Assembly: GCA_019752925.1 (NCBI GenBank)
Contig: JAIELP010000003.1
Coordinates: forward strand, 163,437 to 227,436
Direction: 5' to 3'
DNA length: 64,000 bases
Origin: a bacterium
GTDB lineage: Bacteria; Bdellovibrionota; Bdellovibrionia; Bdellovibrionales; Bdellovibrionaceae
This document shows positions 27,365-36,618 of this stretch, one piece after another (positions within the stretch are counted from its first letter, which is position 1; each line of letters begins with the position of its first letter). Position numbers and translations under genes: made by a program. A model generated the notes under the pieces. It did no database searches, was not told the DNA's origin, and worked only from the letters and a program-made list of their open reading frames with translations.

Positions 27365-27490
27365 ATAACATCATTTTAGATTAAGTACGCATTGATTTAA
27401 ATAGTGAGTATGTAATTAAGAACTTAAGTCGTGGCATGATCTATAAGTTACTTGCCGCCAAACCTTCGTCGAGGTATGTCTCAATATATC

Positions 27491-28177
27491 ATGGCTTATA
27501 ACCTATTTCTTTTTGATCTGGACGACACTTTACTCGACTTTAAAGAGTCTGAAAAACTTTCGTTTTATTCTACTCTTAAAAGTTTAAATATTGATACAGC
27601 CTTAGACCCAATTTTTGAAAGCTACCAACGAGAAAATCGTGCCCTATGGAAACTTTTTGAAGAAGGAAAAACCAGCAAAGATCATTTAAAAATCGAACGT
27701 TTCCGCAAAACATTTAACTTACATAAAATTGATATTAACCCTGAATTAGCCAGCGCCCGCTACCTAGATATGTTGCCAGAAAATGTGGTATTAATTGATC
27801 ACGCAGTTGAAATATGCGAATGGCTCAAAGACAAAGGTGAAATCGGTATTATTACCAATGGAATTCACTACACACAAACACATAGAATTAAAAATTCAAA
27901 AATTGCTCCTTTTATAAGTTTTGTCTGCGTTTCAGAAGAATGCGGTTTTGCAAAACCTGATGTCAGATTTTTTGAATACAGTTCTAAAATGGTCAAAAAT
28001 TTTTCAAAGAACTCTGCAATAGTAATTGGCGACAGACTTGAAACTGACGTGTTGGGCGCTCACAACTATGGTTTAGATGCCTGTTGGTTTAATCCGCAAA
28101 AATTATCTAATACGATGCAGATTCAACCTAAATACGAGATATCTCATTTATCTGAGCTTAAAGGTATTTTCAAATAA
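27491..28177 (+). CDS. HAD-family hydrolase, YjjG-like 5'-nucleotidase
   Basis: Start set at ATG 27491, just before LFLFDLDDTLLDF; ATG 27476 and TTG 27452 are weaker options. The 228-residue protein has HAD motif I DLDDTLLDF, motif II ITNG, motif III lysine region GFAKPD and motif IV VIGDRLETDVLGA, with a helical C1 cap. This matches YjjG-type house-cleaning nucleotidases that act on pyrimidine nucleotides. The 3' end overlaps the convergent secreted protein by 34 bp. The substrate is inferred from the closest group only. Confidence 0.82.
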   Translation: MAYNLFLFDLDDTLLDFKESEKLSFYSTLKSLNIDTALDPIFESYQRENRALWKLFEEGKTSKDHLKIERFRKTFNLHKIDINPELASARYLDMLPENVVLIDHAVEICEWLKDKGEIGIITNGIHYTQTHRIKNSKIAPFISFVCVSEECGFAKPDVRFFEYSSKMVKNFSKNSAIVIGDRLETDVLGAHNYGLDACWFNPQKLSNTMQIQPKYEISHLSELKGIFK

Positions 28178-28860
28178 TTGCGGGCTGATATCCAAATTGC
28201 ATACAACATACAATCGTTTTCAAATAGAATATCACAATTTGGCCTCAGCATAAACTCCGAAGGGAACTCTTTCTCGCTTTTGCTAGCATACGCCAGTATA
28301 TAAAAAATTTGATCTATGCCAATGACTTTATCTTCTTTTTGACAATCATCTTTAGAAATATCAACAACTTTATTTTTACACCGAACTAGGCTTAAATTTT
28401 TTTTATCGTCATAATCAACAATGAGCATAAAATCAAAGGACTTTATACCACTTTCAATTTTATAGAAAACAAGTCTATGTACAGAGTTTTTATCGCCTTT
28501 AATGTCCTCAACCATAAATTTTTCAGACTTCAAAGTTGTACTGTACTTATTTTGCTCGGTAGCACTAAATAAATATTGATACCTTTCTGTTTGCTGTTTA
28601 TCCGAATCTGATAAGGCATAAAACAATCCAAGAGATAAGAAATACGTCTTGTATGCTGCTGAGCCATTTTCAGGATTGCTAGTTAATTGACAACTCACCG
28701 GACTAACATTCGTACATTTATGAAAAGGCGGAGCAAATTGAGGTCTTCCTTTTAGCAGCCTTTGCGATAAGTCACTACTCTGCGACTGAGCCTGACAAAT
28801 ATTTTCAAAGAGTGAGAAAATAAGAATAAAACAAAATACTTTGGCCACATTCCGCATCAA
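28144..28860 (-). CDS. Secreted cysteine-containing protein of unknown function
   Basis: 238 residues with a signal peptide (VFCFILIFSLFENICQA). The mature part has several cysteines, including HKCTNVSPVSCQL near residue 50 and LRPNCDILFENDCML near the end, consistent with disulfides in the periplasm or outside. No domain was recognised. Its 3' end overlaps the HAD gene on the other strand. It is a single gene with its own upstream gap. Confidence 0.55.
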   Translation of the reverse strand: MMRNVAKVFCFILIFSLFENICQAQSQSSDLSQRLLKGRPQFAPPFHKCTNVSPVSCQLTSNPENGSAAYKTYFLSLGLFYALSDSDKQQTERYQYLFSATEQNKYSTTLKSEKFMVEDIKGDKNSVHRLVFYKIESGIKSFDFMLIVDYDDKKNLSLVRCKNKVVDISKDDCQKEDKVIGIDQIFYILAYASKSEKEFPSEFMLRPNCDILFENDCMLYAIWISARNYLKIPLSSDK

Positions 28861-28985
28861 AATATATTATACTATCTGATCCAGGAATTCGTCGTTTATT
28901 GTTAACTGTCTAAATCTGATACACCCTTAATTAGCTATATCCCTAGGAGAGCATGGAATAAAACCTGCTCTCACAAGCTTTAAAT

Positions 28986-29741
28986 ATGTGGACGTACATT
29001 GAATCACACATTAACACGCTCATGCGTTTGTTATTTATTATCCTATTAACCGGCTGTGTAACCACACAGGCTGGTAGCGTCACGCATTTAGAAAACTATA
29101 AGCCCTGGGCTTGGAAATCTTCTGAATGCCAAAACTGTCAGATAGAAATCAGCCCGCTTAAAGCCTCTGCATTTAATAATGATGTTTACGCATTTATTTA
29201 CGGCTTAACCTCAAGGAAAACAGAACTTTTAGAGCTCTATCAAGCGAGCGGTCAGGATTATAATTTATTAGCTCATATGGCAATGGGTATACTGGGACAA
29301 GAATCGAAATTTTTTGAAAGCGAGCGCTATAAAATCAAAGAAAATCTTCCTGTACTTGTTACTTTAGCCAAAAGAATCCGTTCTTTTGGAGGTGACGACA
29401 AAGAAGTATCAGTTAATAGCCGTGGTCCCACACAAATCAAAGTGATTCCGAGAAAAATTGCCGAACGCTATAACATAGATCCTAGTGATTTGCGAAATCC
29501 AGAAAAAGCCGCAATAGCCACAATGGGATTTTTAATTGAATCCCTCAAAGAATTACGCACTCGCATTCGCGTAAATAAACTGGATATAACCGAGGATCAG
29601 ATTGTGGATTATCTTCCTTACATCTATTTCGGTGCCGCAGGACGCTTAACAAAACGCACCGCCACGCCGGATACAAATATTTATGTTCAAGAAATGAAAC
29701 GTTATATGAGTTTATTTAAGATCTACGAGAAACCGGAGTAA
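28986..29741 (+). CDS. Lipoprotein with lysozyme-like (SLT/transglycosylase-type) domain
   Basis: 251 residues from ATG 28986; ATG 29022 (MRLLFIILLTGC) is an alternative start that still keeps the lipobox LLTGC. The mature part has the pattern of Slt-type lytic transglycosylases: the catalytic glutamate in GILGQESKFF (about residue 103), SRGPTQIKV, and a following helix pair ending GFLIESLKEL. Such enzymes cleave the MurNAc-GlcNAc bond of peptidoglycan, here anchored to the outer membrane. The 3' end overlaps hflX by 26 bp. A 7-bp inverted repeat (GAGAGCA/TGCTCTC, 28947-28972) lies just before the gene. Confidence 0.75.
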   Translation: MWTYIESHINTLMRLLFIILLTGCVTTQAGSVTHLENYKPWAWKSSECQNCQIEISPLKASAFNNDVYAFIYGLTSRKTELLELYQASGQDYNLLAHMAMGILGQESKFFESERYKIKENLPVLVTLAKRIRSFGGDDKEVSVNSRGPTQIKVIPRKIAERYNIDPSDLRNPEKAAIATMGFLIESLKELRTRIRVNKLDITEDQIVDYLPYIYFGAAGRLTKRTATPDTNIYVQEMKRYMSLFKIYEKPE

Positions 29742-31164
29742 CCGGGATTTTCTTTTTAATTTGCTCTATTTTTTCCTGATTAGCGCGCACTTTAAGAGTT
29801 ACACCTTTTTCATCGTACGACTCACTCAATACGCGCATTTTGGCACGAATATCGCCGATAATTCCTTTTGCTGTATATGGGATAAAAATGTCTTCATCTA
29901 GCATATCGCTTTCAAAATAACTTAAGATTTTATCGCGCAACATTTTTACATCATCTGAATTTCGTGTTGAGAGCGATATAGCTTCTGGGAATTCTTTTAG
30001 TAATTCAGCTACTTGCTCGGCAGTTAAGTTATCACGTTTATTCAAGATTAATAAACGTGGGACTTCAGTAGCACCAACCTCAGAAAGCACTTCTTGCGTT
30101 ACTTGCAGTTGGGATCTGAATGATGGATCCGATGAATCGACTACAAATAATAACAACGAAGCATTCAAGGCTTCATCTAAAGTCGATTTAAATGAAGCGA
30201 CCAAGTCATGGGGTAATTTTTTAATAAATCCAACAGTGTCGGACAATAAAATTTTAGGACGGGTCTCCGGGTAAATCGGGCGAACGGTGGTGTCTAAGGT
30301 TGCAAAAAGTTTGTCGGCCACCAAAACTTCACTGCCCGTCATCGCCCGCATTAAAGAAGATTTTCCTGCATTAGTATATCCAACCAAAGCCACACTGATT
30401 TCCTGCTCACGACGAGCACGGCGCTGTTGATGTTCATTACCGATTGAAGCTAATTCCGTTTTTAATTCTTTAATACGATCACGGATTTTACGTTTATCAA
30501 GTTCTAAACTAGTTTCCCCGGCACCCTTACCACCTACTCCGCCACCGCCACGGTCTTCACCACCTCCGGTTTCACGTAAACGTGGAGCAACATAAGTTAA
30601 GCGCGCAATTTCAACCTGCAATCTGGCTGCACGTGTGCGTGCATGCCTGCTGAAAATTTCTATAATCACGCCGGTTCGATCTAAAACTTTAACACCGCTA
30701 GCACTTTCAAGATTTCTCAGCTGAGATGGCGACATTTCGGTATCCACAATCACTATCTGTGCAGATTTTTTATTTTCTTCTGCTACATTGCCCGATTCAG
30801 AAGATTCTTCTTCAGTTATTTCAACATCAGCGTTTTCGTCCTCAGCATTTTCTTCGTTATCTTGCCACTTAAGTGCGGCTTTAGATTTTTTCTTTACAAA
30901 AGATTTTGCTATTTTACCTGTACCGCCGGTCCACTCAGCTAGCTCCGTCAGCTTTCCTTCGCCCAAAACGGTTGCTGATTTATCAGAGCTTCTTTTTTGA
31001 ATCACTCGACCGACTACACTATAGCCTAAAGTATTCACTAAACGGGTTAACTCCTGCAGTGAACTTTCCACTTCCTGAAATGAAACTCCTGGTAATTGAA
31101 TACCAACAAGTACGGCGGCTTCTTTTTTATCTGAATTTGAAGAGTTAGAGTGGTCGAAAGACAT
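29716..31164 (-). CDS. hflX: GTPase HflX
   Basis: 482 residues. The N-terminal HflX domain contains the glycine-rich linker of the family (near RLRETGGGEDRGGGG), followed by the G domain with VGYTNAGKSS (G1), ATLDTT (G2), LSDTVGF (G3) and LNKRD (G4). HflX binds the 50S ribosome and splits stalled or stressed ribosomes. An acidic stretch of about 35 residues (around 100-135) is inserted in the N-terminal domain and looks disordered. The G domain is complete. Confidence 0.95.
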   Translation of the reverse strand: MSFDHSNSSNSDKKEAAVLVGIQLPGVSFQEVESSLQELTRLVNTLGYSVVGRVIQKRSSDKSATVLGEGKLTELAEWTGGTGKIAKSFVKKKSKAALKWQDNEENAEDENADVEITEEESSESGNVAEENKKSAQIVIVDTEMSPSQLRNLESASGVKVLDRTGVIIEIFSRHARTRAARLQVEIARLTYVAPRLRETGGGEDRGGGGVGGKGAGETSLELDKRKIRDRIKELKTELASIGNEHQQRRARREQEISVALVGYTNAGKSSLMRAMTGSEVLVADKLFATLDTTVRPIYPETRPKILLSDTVGFIKKLPHDLVASFKSTLDEALNASLLLFVVDSSDPSFRSQLQVTQEVLSEVGATEVPRLLILNKRDNLTAEQVAELLKEFPEAISLSTRNSDDVKMLRDKILSYFESDMLDEDIFIPYTAKGIIGDIRAKMRVLSESYDEKGVTLKVRANQEKIEQIKKKIPVTPVSRRS

Positions 31165-31255
31165 GCGACTTTATGACATTCTTGCCGCAAAACTACAAGC
31201 AAGATCTCAATACAAGCCTTAACTTCAATAGGCGAAGACTGGGCTGTTATAATTT

Positions 31256-32224
31256 TCAGGAAGTTCTGCGCAAGGCCACTTCTTTAGGCTTTTCGGGTTG
31301 AGGGCTTGCATGAGATTTGGCTTTCCACTTACCTCCCCAAGTCGTCATCGAACCTGGCAACAGTAAATACAATAGCCTGTTGAGAAACATAGAAGGTATT
31401 AGTTTTTTGATAACACCAAACACAATCGCATCCGGCGTTAGAGGTAATCTAAGCTGGCTTTTTGGCTTATCTATTAATTTTATAATTTTTGATGCAATAT
31501 TTTCTGCTGAAAAAAATGAAAAACGCATTAATTTCTCAATCATGGGAGTCATCGATTTATAATACTCCGAGTGTGGCCCTCCCAATGTGGTACTCATTTT
31601 GGCCTTTTTTGATAATTGAACATTTTTAAATGAGTTAGAGTTAATAAATCCCAACTGTACCAAATTAACTTTTATTCCAAAAGGTTTTGCTTCATACCAC
31701 AAGGCTTCAGTAGCCCCCTCTAGTGCATGCTTAGAGGCACTATAAGAACCCATAGTAGGCATGGCCAACATACCCGAAACAGAAGAAACATTAATGACTA
31801 TTCCCGAACGCTGCTCACGCATAATTGGCAAGACTGATCTAATCAAAGCCATTGGACCTAAATAATTTGTTTTCAATTGTAACATTTCAGACTCTACATC
31901 CATGTGTTCAATTACCGCACGGAAACAAACCGCTGCATTATTAATAATGGCATCTACCCTTCCCCAGTTGGAACTGACTTGATGAATGATTGAATAAATA
32001 TGATCGTTGTTAGTAATATCAAGCTCGCGAATTAAAAATCGTTCGGATTCAAAAAATATTTTTTTTATAAACTCGAGAGACTTACCACGCGCCGTAACAA
32101 TAACATTCAAGTCGTTACGGAAATAAAGCTGCTTAGCCAACTCTAAACCAATACCCGAGCCACATCCTGTGACGATCACCACCGGGTTATCAGCTTTAGA
32201 ATTTGAATTAAGTTCATATTCCAT
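31256..32224 (-). CDS. Short-chain dehydrogenase/reductase family protein
   Basis: 322 residues. The Rossmann motif TGCGSGIGLELA is at about 19-30, NNAAV follows, and the active-site pair is in SVSGM and YSASK (serine, then Tyr-x3-Lys). The C-terminal 70 residues extend beyond the typical domain and include a hydrophobic segment. The substrate is unknown. AAGGAT lies 6 bases before the ATG at 32224. The gene starts inside the last bases of the broken receiver gene, so the two form a transcription unit. Confidence 0.88.
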   Translation of the reverse strand: MEYELNSNSKADNPVVIVTGCGSGIGLELAKQLYFRNDLNVIVTARGKSLEFIKKIFFESERFLIRELDITNNDHIYSIIHQVSSNWGRVDAIINNAAVCFRAVIEHMDVESEMLQLKTNYLGPMALIRSVLPIMREQRSGIVINVSSVSGMLAMPTMGSYSASKHALEGATEALWYEAKPFGIKVNLVQLGFINSNSFKNVQLSKKAKMSTTLGGPHSEYYKSMTPMIEKLMRFSFFSAENIASKIIKLIDKPKSQLRLPLTPDAIVFGVIKKLIPSMFLNRLLYLLLPGSMTTWGGKWKAKSHASPQPEKPKEVALRRTS

Positions 32225-32630
32225 AAATATCCTTTGATTCTAAAATATTATTTATAATCGATTCATATGTTTTAAAATCCAGAGGCTTTGATATAACTTA
32301 TGTTTTCGGAATCTGGCAGCCGTACTCCCGTATTATATCATCACGGTCGGCAACTGATACCAGTATCGTCTTGGCGCGGCTTCTATTTACTTCATCAGAG
32401 GTCAGCAGTTCCATACCTGTACCCGAACCCGCTAGAAAAATATCGGAAATAATAAGATAAAAAGGGGCAAGTTCTTTATTTCCATGTTCAACAATTTTAA
32501 GTGCCTCTTCGCAGCTGACGGCCCATGAAAGCTCCACCTCTTGTGTGCGATATTTGAAAAAATTTTCCCAAAGAGGTTTCAATGAAAGATCATCTTCAAC
32601 AATCAAAACTTTTTTTATCATAGATTCCAT
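32214..32630 (-). pseudogene. Response-regulator receiver domain gene interrupted by an in-frame TAA
   Basis: From ATG 32630 (GAGAGGG upstream) the protein starts as a standard receiver domain: acidic pair E12-D13-D14, phosphoacceptor D63 (IISDIFLAG) and the later VSVADR. It stops at TAA 32298-32300 after IPKT. The same frame then continues with VISKPLDFKTYESIINNILE before TGA at 32214-32216, which is exactly the missing strand 5, conserved Lys-Pro and last helix. So one stop codon cuts a complete receiver. The restored end overlaps the SDR start by 11 bp, as intact operon genes do. A base-calling error is not excluded. Confidence 0.8.
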
Positions 32631-32771
32631 GTCATCACCCTCTCTATAATTATATATTTCCTTCAACGTGATTCTTTTGAACTCTAATCCTTATCTATAT
32701 TGGATGATAAAATCTTTGAAGTTCCGTTAGAATAACTTGAAGAAAGCGCAACATGTGGTAGGGTTTAGCTC

Positions 32772-33476
32772 ATGGCACGTATATTATGCATAGAAGATTC
32801 ACAAGAATTCCAAATTTACTTATCTTCTATTTTAAAAGAACATAACCTGACTTTCGTCTCAAACAGCAATGAAGCTTTACGCATTACTGAGAGCGGACGT
32901 GATCATTTTGAGTTGATTTTACTTGATGTCTCATTACCTGATGGCAATGGAATTAAAATTTTACCTCGCTTAAAAGAGGCCATGGCACCGCGCTTTGTGC
33001 CTGTTATGATTTTAAGTTCTGATAACGATATCATTACAAAAGTTGCTGCTTTTGGTGTCGGCGCAGATGATTATGTTAACAAACCACCCGAACCCAACGA
33101 GCTGCGTGCTCGTATTGATGCCAAACTGAGAACAGCACAATCTATCAGTCAGGAAAAATCGGTTCTTGAATATTCAGATTTAGTTGTGGACCTCGACAAG
33201 ATGACTGTCGAGATTTTGATGAAAAACAATAAGCGCGAAAGCATCGAGCTAACTCCTTATGAGTTTAAAATATTAAAGTTATTATTGTCGCGTCCTGGGC
33301 AGGTTTATAGCCGCGAAATGATTATAGACCGGGTGTGGGGCATAGATAAATTTATTACTTCTAGAACTGTTGACGCCCATGTTAGCCATTTGCGAAAAAA
33401 GCTGGTGCAAAGCCAGGTGCAAATAGAAACTGTTTTGAGCGCAGGTTATAAACTAGCTCTTAAAGAAAAGACTTAA
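32772..33476 (+). CDS. OmpR/PhoB-family response regulator
   Basis: 234 residues. The receiver domain has the acidic pair E8-D9, phosphoacceptor D52 (LLDVSLPDG) and the conserved lysine in YVNKPPEP. A winged-helix DNA-binding domain follows from about residue 135 (ELTPYEFKILKLLLSR, then VDAHVSHLRKKL). It should bind target promoters when phosphorylated. It is divergent from the broken receiver gene and convergent with the Hpt gene, and a hybrid kinase follows, so a common phosphorelay is likely. The target genes are unknown. Confidence 0.93.
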   Translation: MARILCIEDSQEFQIYLSSILKEHNLTFVSNSNEALRITESGRDHFELILLDVSLPDGNGIKILPRLKEAMAPRFVPVMILSSDNDIITKVAAFGVGADDYVNKPPEPNELRARIDAKLRTAQSISQEKSVLEYSDLVVDLDKMTVEILMKNNKRESIELTPYEFKILKLLLSRPGQVYSREMIIDRVWGIDKFITSRTVDAHVSHLRKKLVQSQVQIETVLSAGYKLALKEKT

Positions 33477-33915
33477 TGGAAGGAAATATTATTTCTATTT
33501 GCTGACTCAACTCGCCTGCCTGAGTCACATAAGTACTTATTTCGTACGTGTAATTTTCAATAACAGGATTAGCTCTTATTTGCTTACTTAATTCACGAGC
33601 ATCTTTGGCAAAACGTTTAAATCCCAGAAGTTCTGCAGAACCAGCAAGTTTGTGCGTGCTTTTCCACACAGCTTCACAGTTTTCTTCAGCTATTGCCTCT
33701 TTCGTGTTTTTTACGGCCTCTTTAAGGTTTTCATTAAAATGGGCTAATATTCTAATAACAGTCTCTTCGCTCGTATCTTGGTATAAATTAACAAAAATCT
33801 GTGTTTCAAAACCACTTTTAGAATTGAAATAGTCAAAAAATGATTTTAATTCGAGATGAGTAGTCAATGGAACTGTCTCCATAACTTCAGCTTCTAAAGG
33901 TATTGGCTTAAACAT
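33460..33915 (-). CDS. Histidine phosphotransfer (Hpt) domain protein
   Basis: Start chosen at ATG 33915 with CAGGAGT upstream, giving 151 residues; a longer reading to 34002 lacks a good ribosome site. The motif STHKLAGSAELLGF holds the phospho-accepting H88, in a helical four-helix-bundle context typical of Hpt modules. The adjacent hybrid kinase has a C-terminal receiver but no Hpt domain of its own, and the regulator beside it could take the phosphate. That makes this a plausible middle step of a kinase-receiver-Hpt-regulator relay. Confidence 0.88.
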   Translation of the reverse strand: MFKPIPLEAEVMETVPLTTHLELKSFFDYFNSKSGFETQIFVNLYQDTSEETVIRILAHFNENLKEAVKNTKEAIAEENCEAVWKSTHKLAGSAELLGFKRFAKDARELSKQIRANPVIENYTYEISTYVTQAGELSQQIEIIFPSIKSFL

Positions 33916-34071
33916 TATTATTACACTCCTGTGACTAGTATGAAACAAATTTATACCAACCACACTTGTCCCTTTATGCGTTTCATTTGAAGATTTCTTC
34001 AAACCTTCAATATTTTCATAAATAGTTAACGAATTGTCCTACTTATCTATATACTGGGCGCCAGGTGTTAA

Positions 34072-36618
34072 ATGCCATTTAGATTCCTAAACGAACGTGA
34101 CCAAAAGAAACTCTCTACTTCAAGGCTGAGTATGCCTTTGTTTGTATTTTTTGTGGGTATATTAATCACTTTGTTGCTGGCTAGTACTTTTCATCAATCC
34201 GAACTTAAATTCAAACATGAGAACCTCAAATCGATCACACGTGAGTTTTACAAAACACAGAATCTTATTTTAAATAACAGCATTCTGCGTATTCAGTCCT
34301 TCAGTGAAATTTCTAATTTAGTACGCTCTAAAAGCGCTTTGCAACAGAGTATAGTAACTGAAATTGTTTCGAGTACAATGTTCCAGAGAGCCTCACTGTT
34401 TGTTCTACGAGATAAAAAAGTCAAAGATGGTCAACCCGATCTAGACTTCGTTCGACGCTATAAAACTCCTAGCGACAATATGCCGGTAATGAAGTTCACC
34501 ACAATGCAGTCCAAGTATCTCCGTAAAAAAATCGCCACAATGCTTAAAGAGAATCAACCCAATACGGTCGCTTTAAGCCACAGTGATAATCTTAATACAA
34601 TCTCTTTGATTTGGAGATCTTTAACTAATCGTCGCGATTTTATTGTTTTCCTATCAAGCTTGGATAATTTCTTTAAAGATTGGCCTCAAGATCAAAATTT
34701 GATGGCTGTCCTAAAAGACCAACACGCCGATCTTGAAATTATGGTTCAACAGGACTCTAAAACTAAAGTTTTTAAGTTCAGCACAGATCAACAGATTATT
34801 GCAGATGCTAAGAAAAATAATAAATTTTTAATTTTTTCGCAAGCTCTTGTGAATGAAAACTATGGTATATCCATTGACTGGTACGAAAATTCAAGTATAC
34901 GCCCGTCATCCTATGTTATGATGATTATCGTCTTCGGCTTAACCATTACCCTGTTAACAGCTCTATTCGTCAGATTTATCCTGGATCAAAATTTAAGAAT
35001 TTATAAATTAGTTGTGAGTCGAACTGCCGATCTTGAGCTGGCTATGAATCAAGCTCAAGATGCCAACATGGCTAAAACAAGATTTTTAGCAAATATGAGT
35101 CATGAGTTGCGAACTCCTTTAAATTTAATTCTTGGTATGCTTGAATTGCTGCAACTAAATACAACCGACCGAAAAAATCACGACTATCTTAAAAACATGC
35201 AGAGTGCCGGGGAACACCTATTAAACCTGATTACCGATCTTCTGTCGATGTCCAAAGAAGATGCTTCCGATGTACAAATAAATCAGGTCCCTATTAATGT
35301 ACCTATTTTCTTTGAAGAAATTGGCGCTATTATCGGACCTGAATGCATTAAGAAAAATTTGGATTTTAATATTGATATCTCACACGATATCCCCACTTCG
35401 ATGATAGGCGATCCGGTGAAGTTACGCCAAATTTTACTAAACTTACTTAGAAATTCTTTAAAATACACCAACACTGGTCGCCTTTCATTAATTATAAATC
35501 TAGTTAAAAAAGAAAGCGTTAACAAAACTATCTGCAACATGCGCTTTCAAGTTGTTGATACCGGAGTTGGAATACCTAAAAATAAAATGAATCAGATTTT
35601 TGACAGATTCTTCCAAATCGAAGGGTCTAAAATGTTAGCTGAAGGCGGCGTTGGGCTTGGGTTATCCATTGTTAAAGATCTTGTCTCAAAAATGAATGGT
35701 AATATTACAGTTGCATCGGAAGTTGGTAAAGGCTCTGTATTTACCGTTGATATTGACCTTGAAAGCCGGGATGAAACCCCTTGGATCAGCCAGTATCAAC
35801 TGACTAAGGCTCCTTCAAAACACTACATATGCCTTATTCTCAGTAATCCAGCGCTAAAACATAATTTAAAACACATGTTGCCAAAACATACATTTGAAGT
35901 AGCTGAAGTAAATCTCCAGAAAGCAATGGGGTCTGAAGTAATTGCACTCATCAAAGAGAGTGACTCAATTATTACTGACTATATTGATGAGAGCACAATC
36001 AATACTCTTCATTATAAATATCCTGAATTGCATATTATTGCCTTAGGTAGCGATTTTGAGCTCAAAAACTTAAAGCATATCAAAAACATACACTTAGTAG
36101 GTAACACACCTATTATTTTCACTCCTTTGTTCGAGGCTCTTGATTTTAAACTTAAGCGCAAGCAGATCTCGGTTGAGGCCATTGAAGCCAAATTAAATAT
36201 ACAAGCAGTTAGTACGCATCCGACTAAGTCTATTTCCATATTGGCTGTTGATGATGACGCCGGAAACCGCGAGTTGCTCAAAGCCTATCTGCAAGATCCA
36301 CAATTTAAAGTCAGCTTCGCAGAAGACGGAAGAGAAGCACTTGAAAAGTTTAAAATCAGCAAACCTGATCTCGTTATTGCCGATCTCCGCATGCCTTATA
36401 TGAATGGATTTGAATTAGCCGAAGCTATTTACAGTTTTGAAACAGTTTCACCGCCCACCCGTCGCACTCCGGTTATACTGTTAACAGCGGATGCGCTTGA
36501 AAATACATCAAATGAGGCTAAAAAATATTCGATATCAATTTATTTAACCAAACCTATACGTAAAAACCGTTTAATACAGTCTATTTACGACGTTCACAAC
36601 AGCCGTTTAATTAACTAA
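34072..36618 (+). CDS. Hybrid sensor histidine kinase with C-terminal receiver
   Basis: 848 residues. Two membrane helices (about 18-40 and 283-307) enclose a periplasmic sensor of some 240 residues without a recognised fold. The HisKA motif FLANMSHELRTPLN carries phospho-accepting H344. The ATP-binding domain follows with NLLRNSLKYT (N box), DTGVGIP and GLGLS. Residues about 580-690 look like a degenerate receiver-like spacer. The final receiver has DDD near 725 and phosphoacceptor D771 (IADLRMP) and TKP near the end. It needs an Hpt partner, which is encoded beside it. Confidence 0.94.
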   Translation: MPFRFLNERDQKKLSTSRLSMPLFVFFVGILITLLLASTFHQSELKFKHENLKSITREFYKTQNLILNNSILRIQSFSEISNLVRSKSALQQSIVTEIVSSTMFQRASLFVLRDKKVKDGQPDLDFVRRYKTPSDNMPVMKFTTMQSKYLRKKIATMLKENQPNTVALSHSDNLNTISLIWRSLTNRRDFIVFLSSLDNFFKDWPQDQNLMAVLKDQHADLEIMVQQDSKTKVFKFSTDQQIIADAKKNNKFLIFSQALVNENYGISIDWYENSSIRPSSYVMMIIVFGLTITLLTALFVRFILDQNLRIYKLVVSRTADLELAMNQAQDANMAKTRFLANMSHELRTPLNLILGMLELLQLNTTDRKNHDYLKNMQSAGEHLLNLITDLLSMSKEDASDVQINQVPINVPIFFEEIGAIIGPECIKKNLDFNIDISHDIPTSMIGDPVKLRQILLNLLRNSLKYTNTGRLSLIINLVKKESVNKTICNMRFQVVDTGVGIPKNKMNQIFDRFFQIEGSKMLAEGGVGLGLSIVKDLVSKMNGNITVASEVGKGSVFTVDIDLESRDETPWISQYQLTKAPSKHYICLILSNPALKHNLKHMLPKHTFEVAEVNLQKAMGSEVIALIKESDSIITDYIDESTINTLHYKYPELHIIALGSDFELKNLKHIKNIHLVGNTPIIFTPLFEALDFKLKRKQISVEAIEAKLNIQAVSTHPTKSISILAVDDDAGNRELLKAYLQDPQFKVSFAEDGREALEKFKISKPDLVIADLRMPYMNGFELAEAIYSFETVSPPTRRTPVILLTADALENTSNEAKKYSISIYLTKPIRKNRLIQSIYDVHNSRLIN

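Noticed and set aside
28947..28972. Terminator before the lysozyme-like lipoprotein
   Set aside because: The 7-bp stem has no T-run and a 12-base loop; it may be chance or a leader structure.
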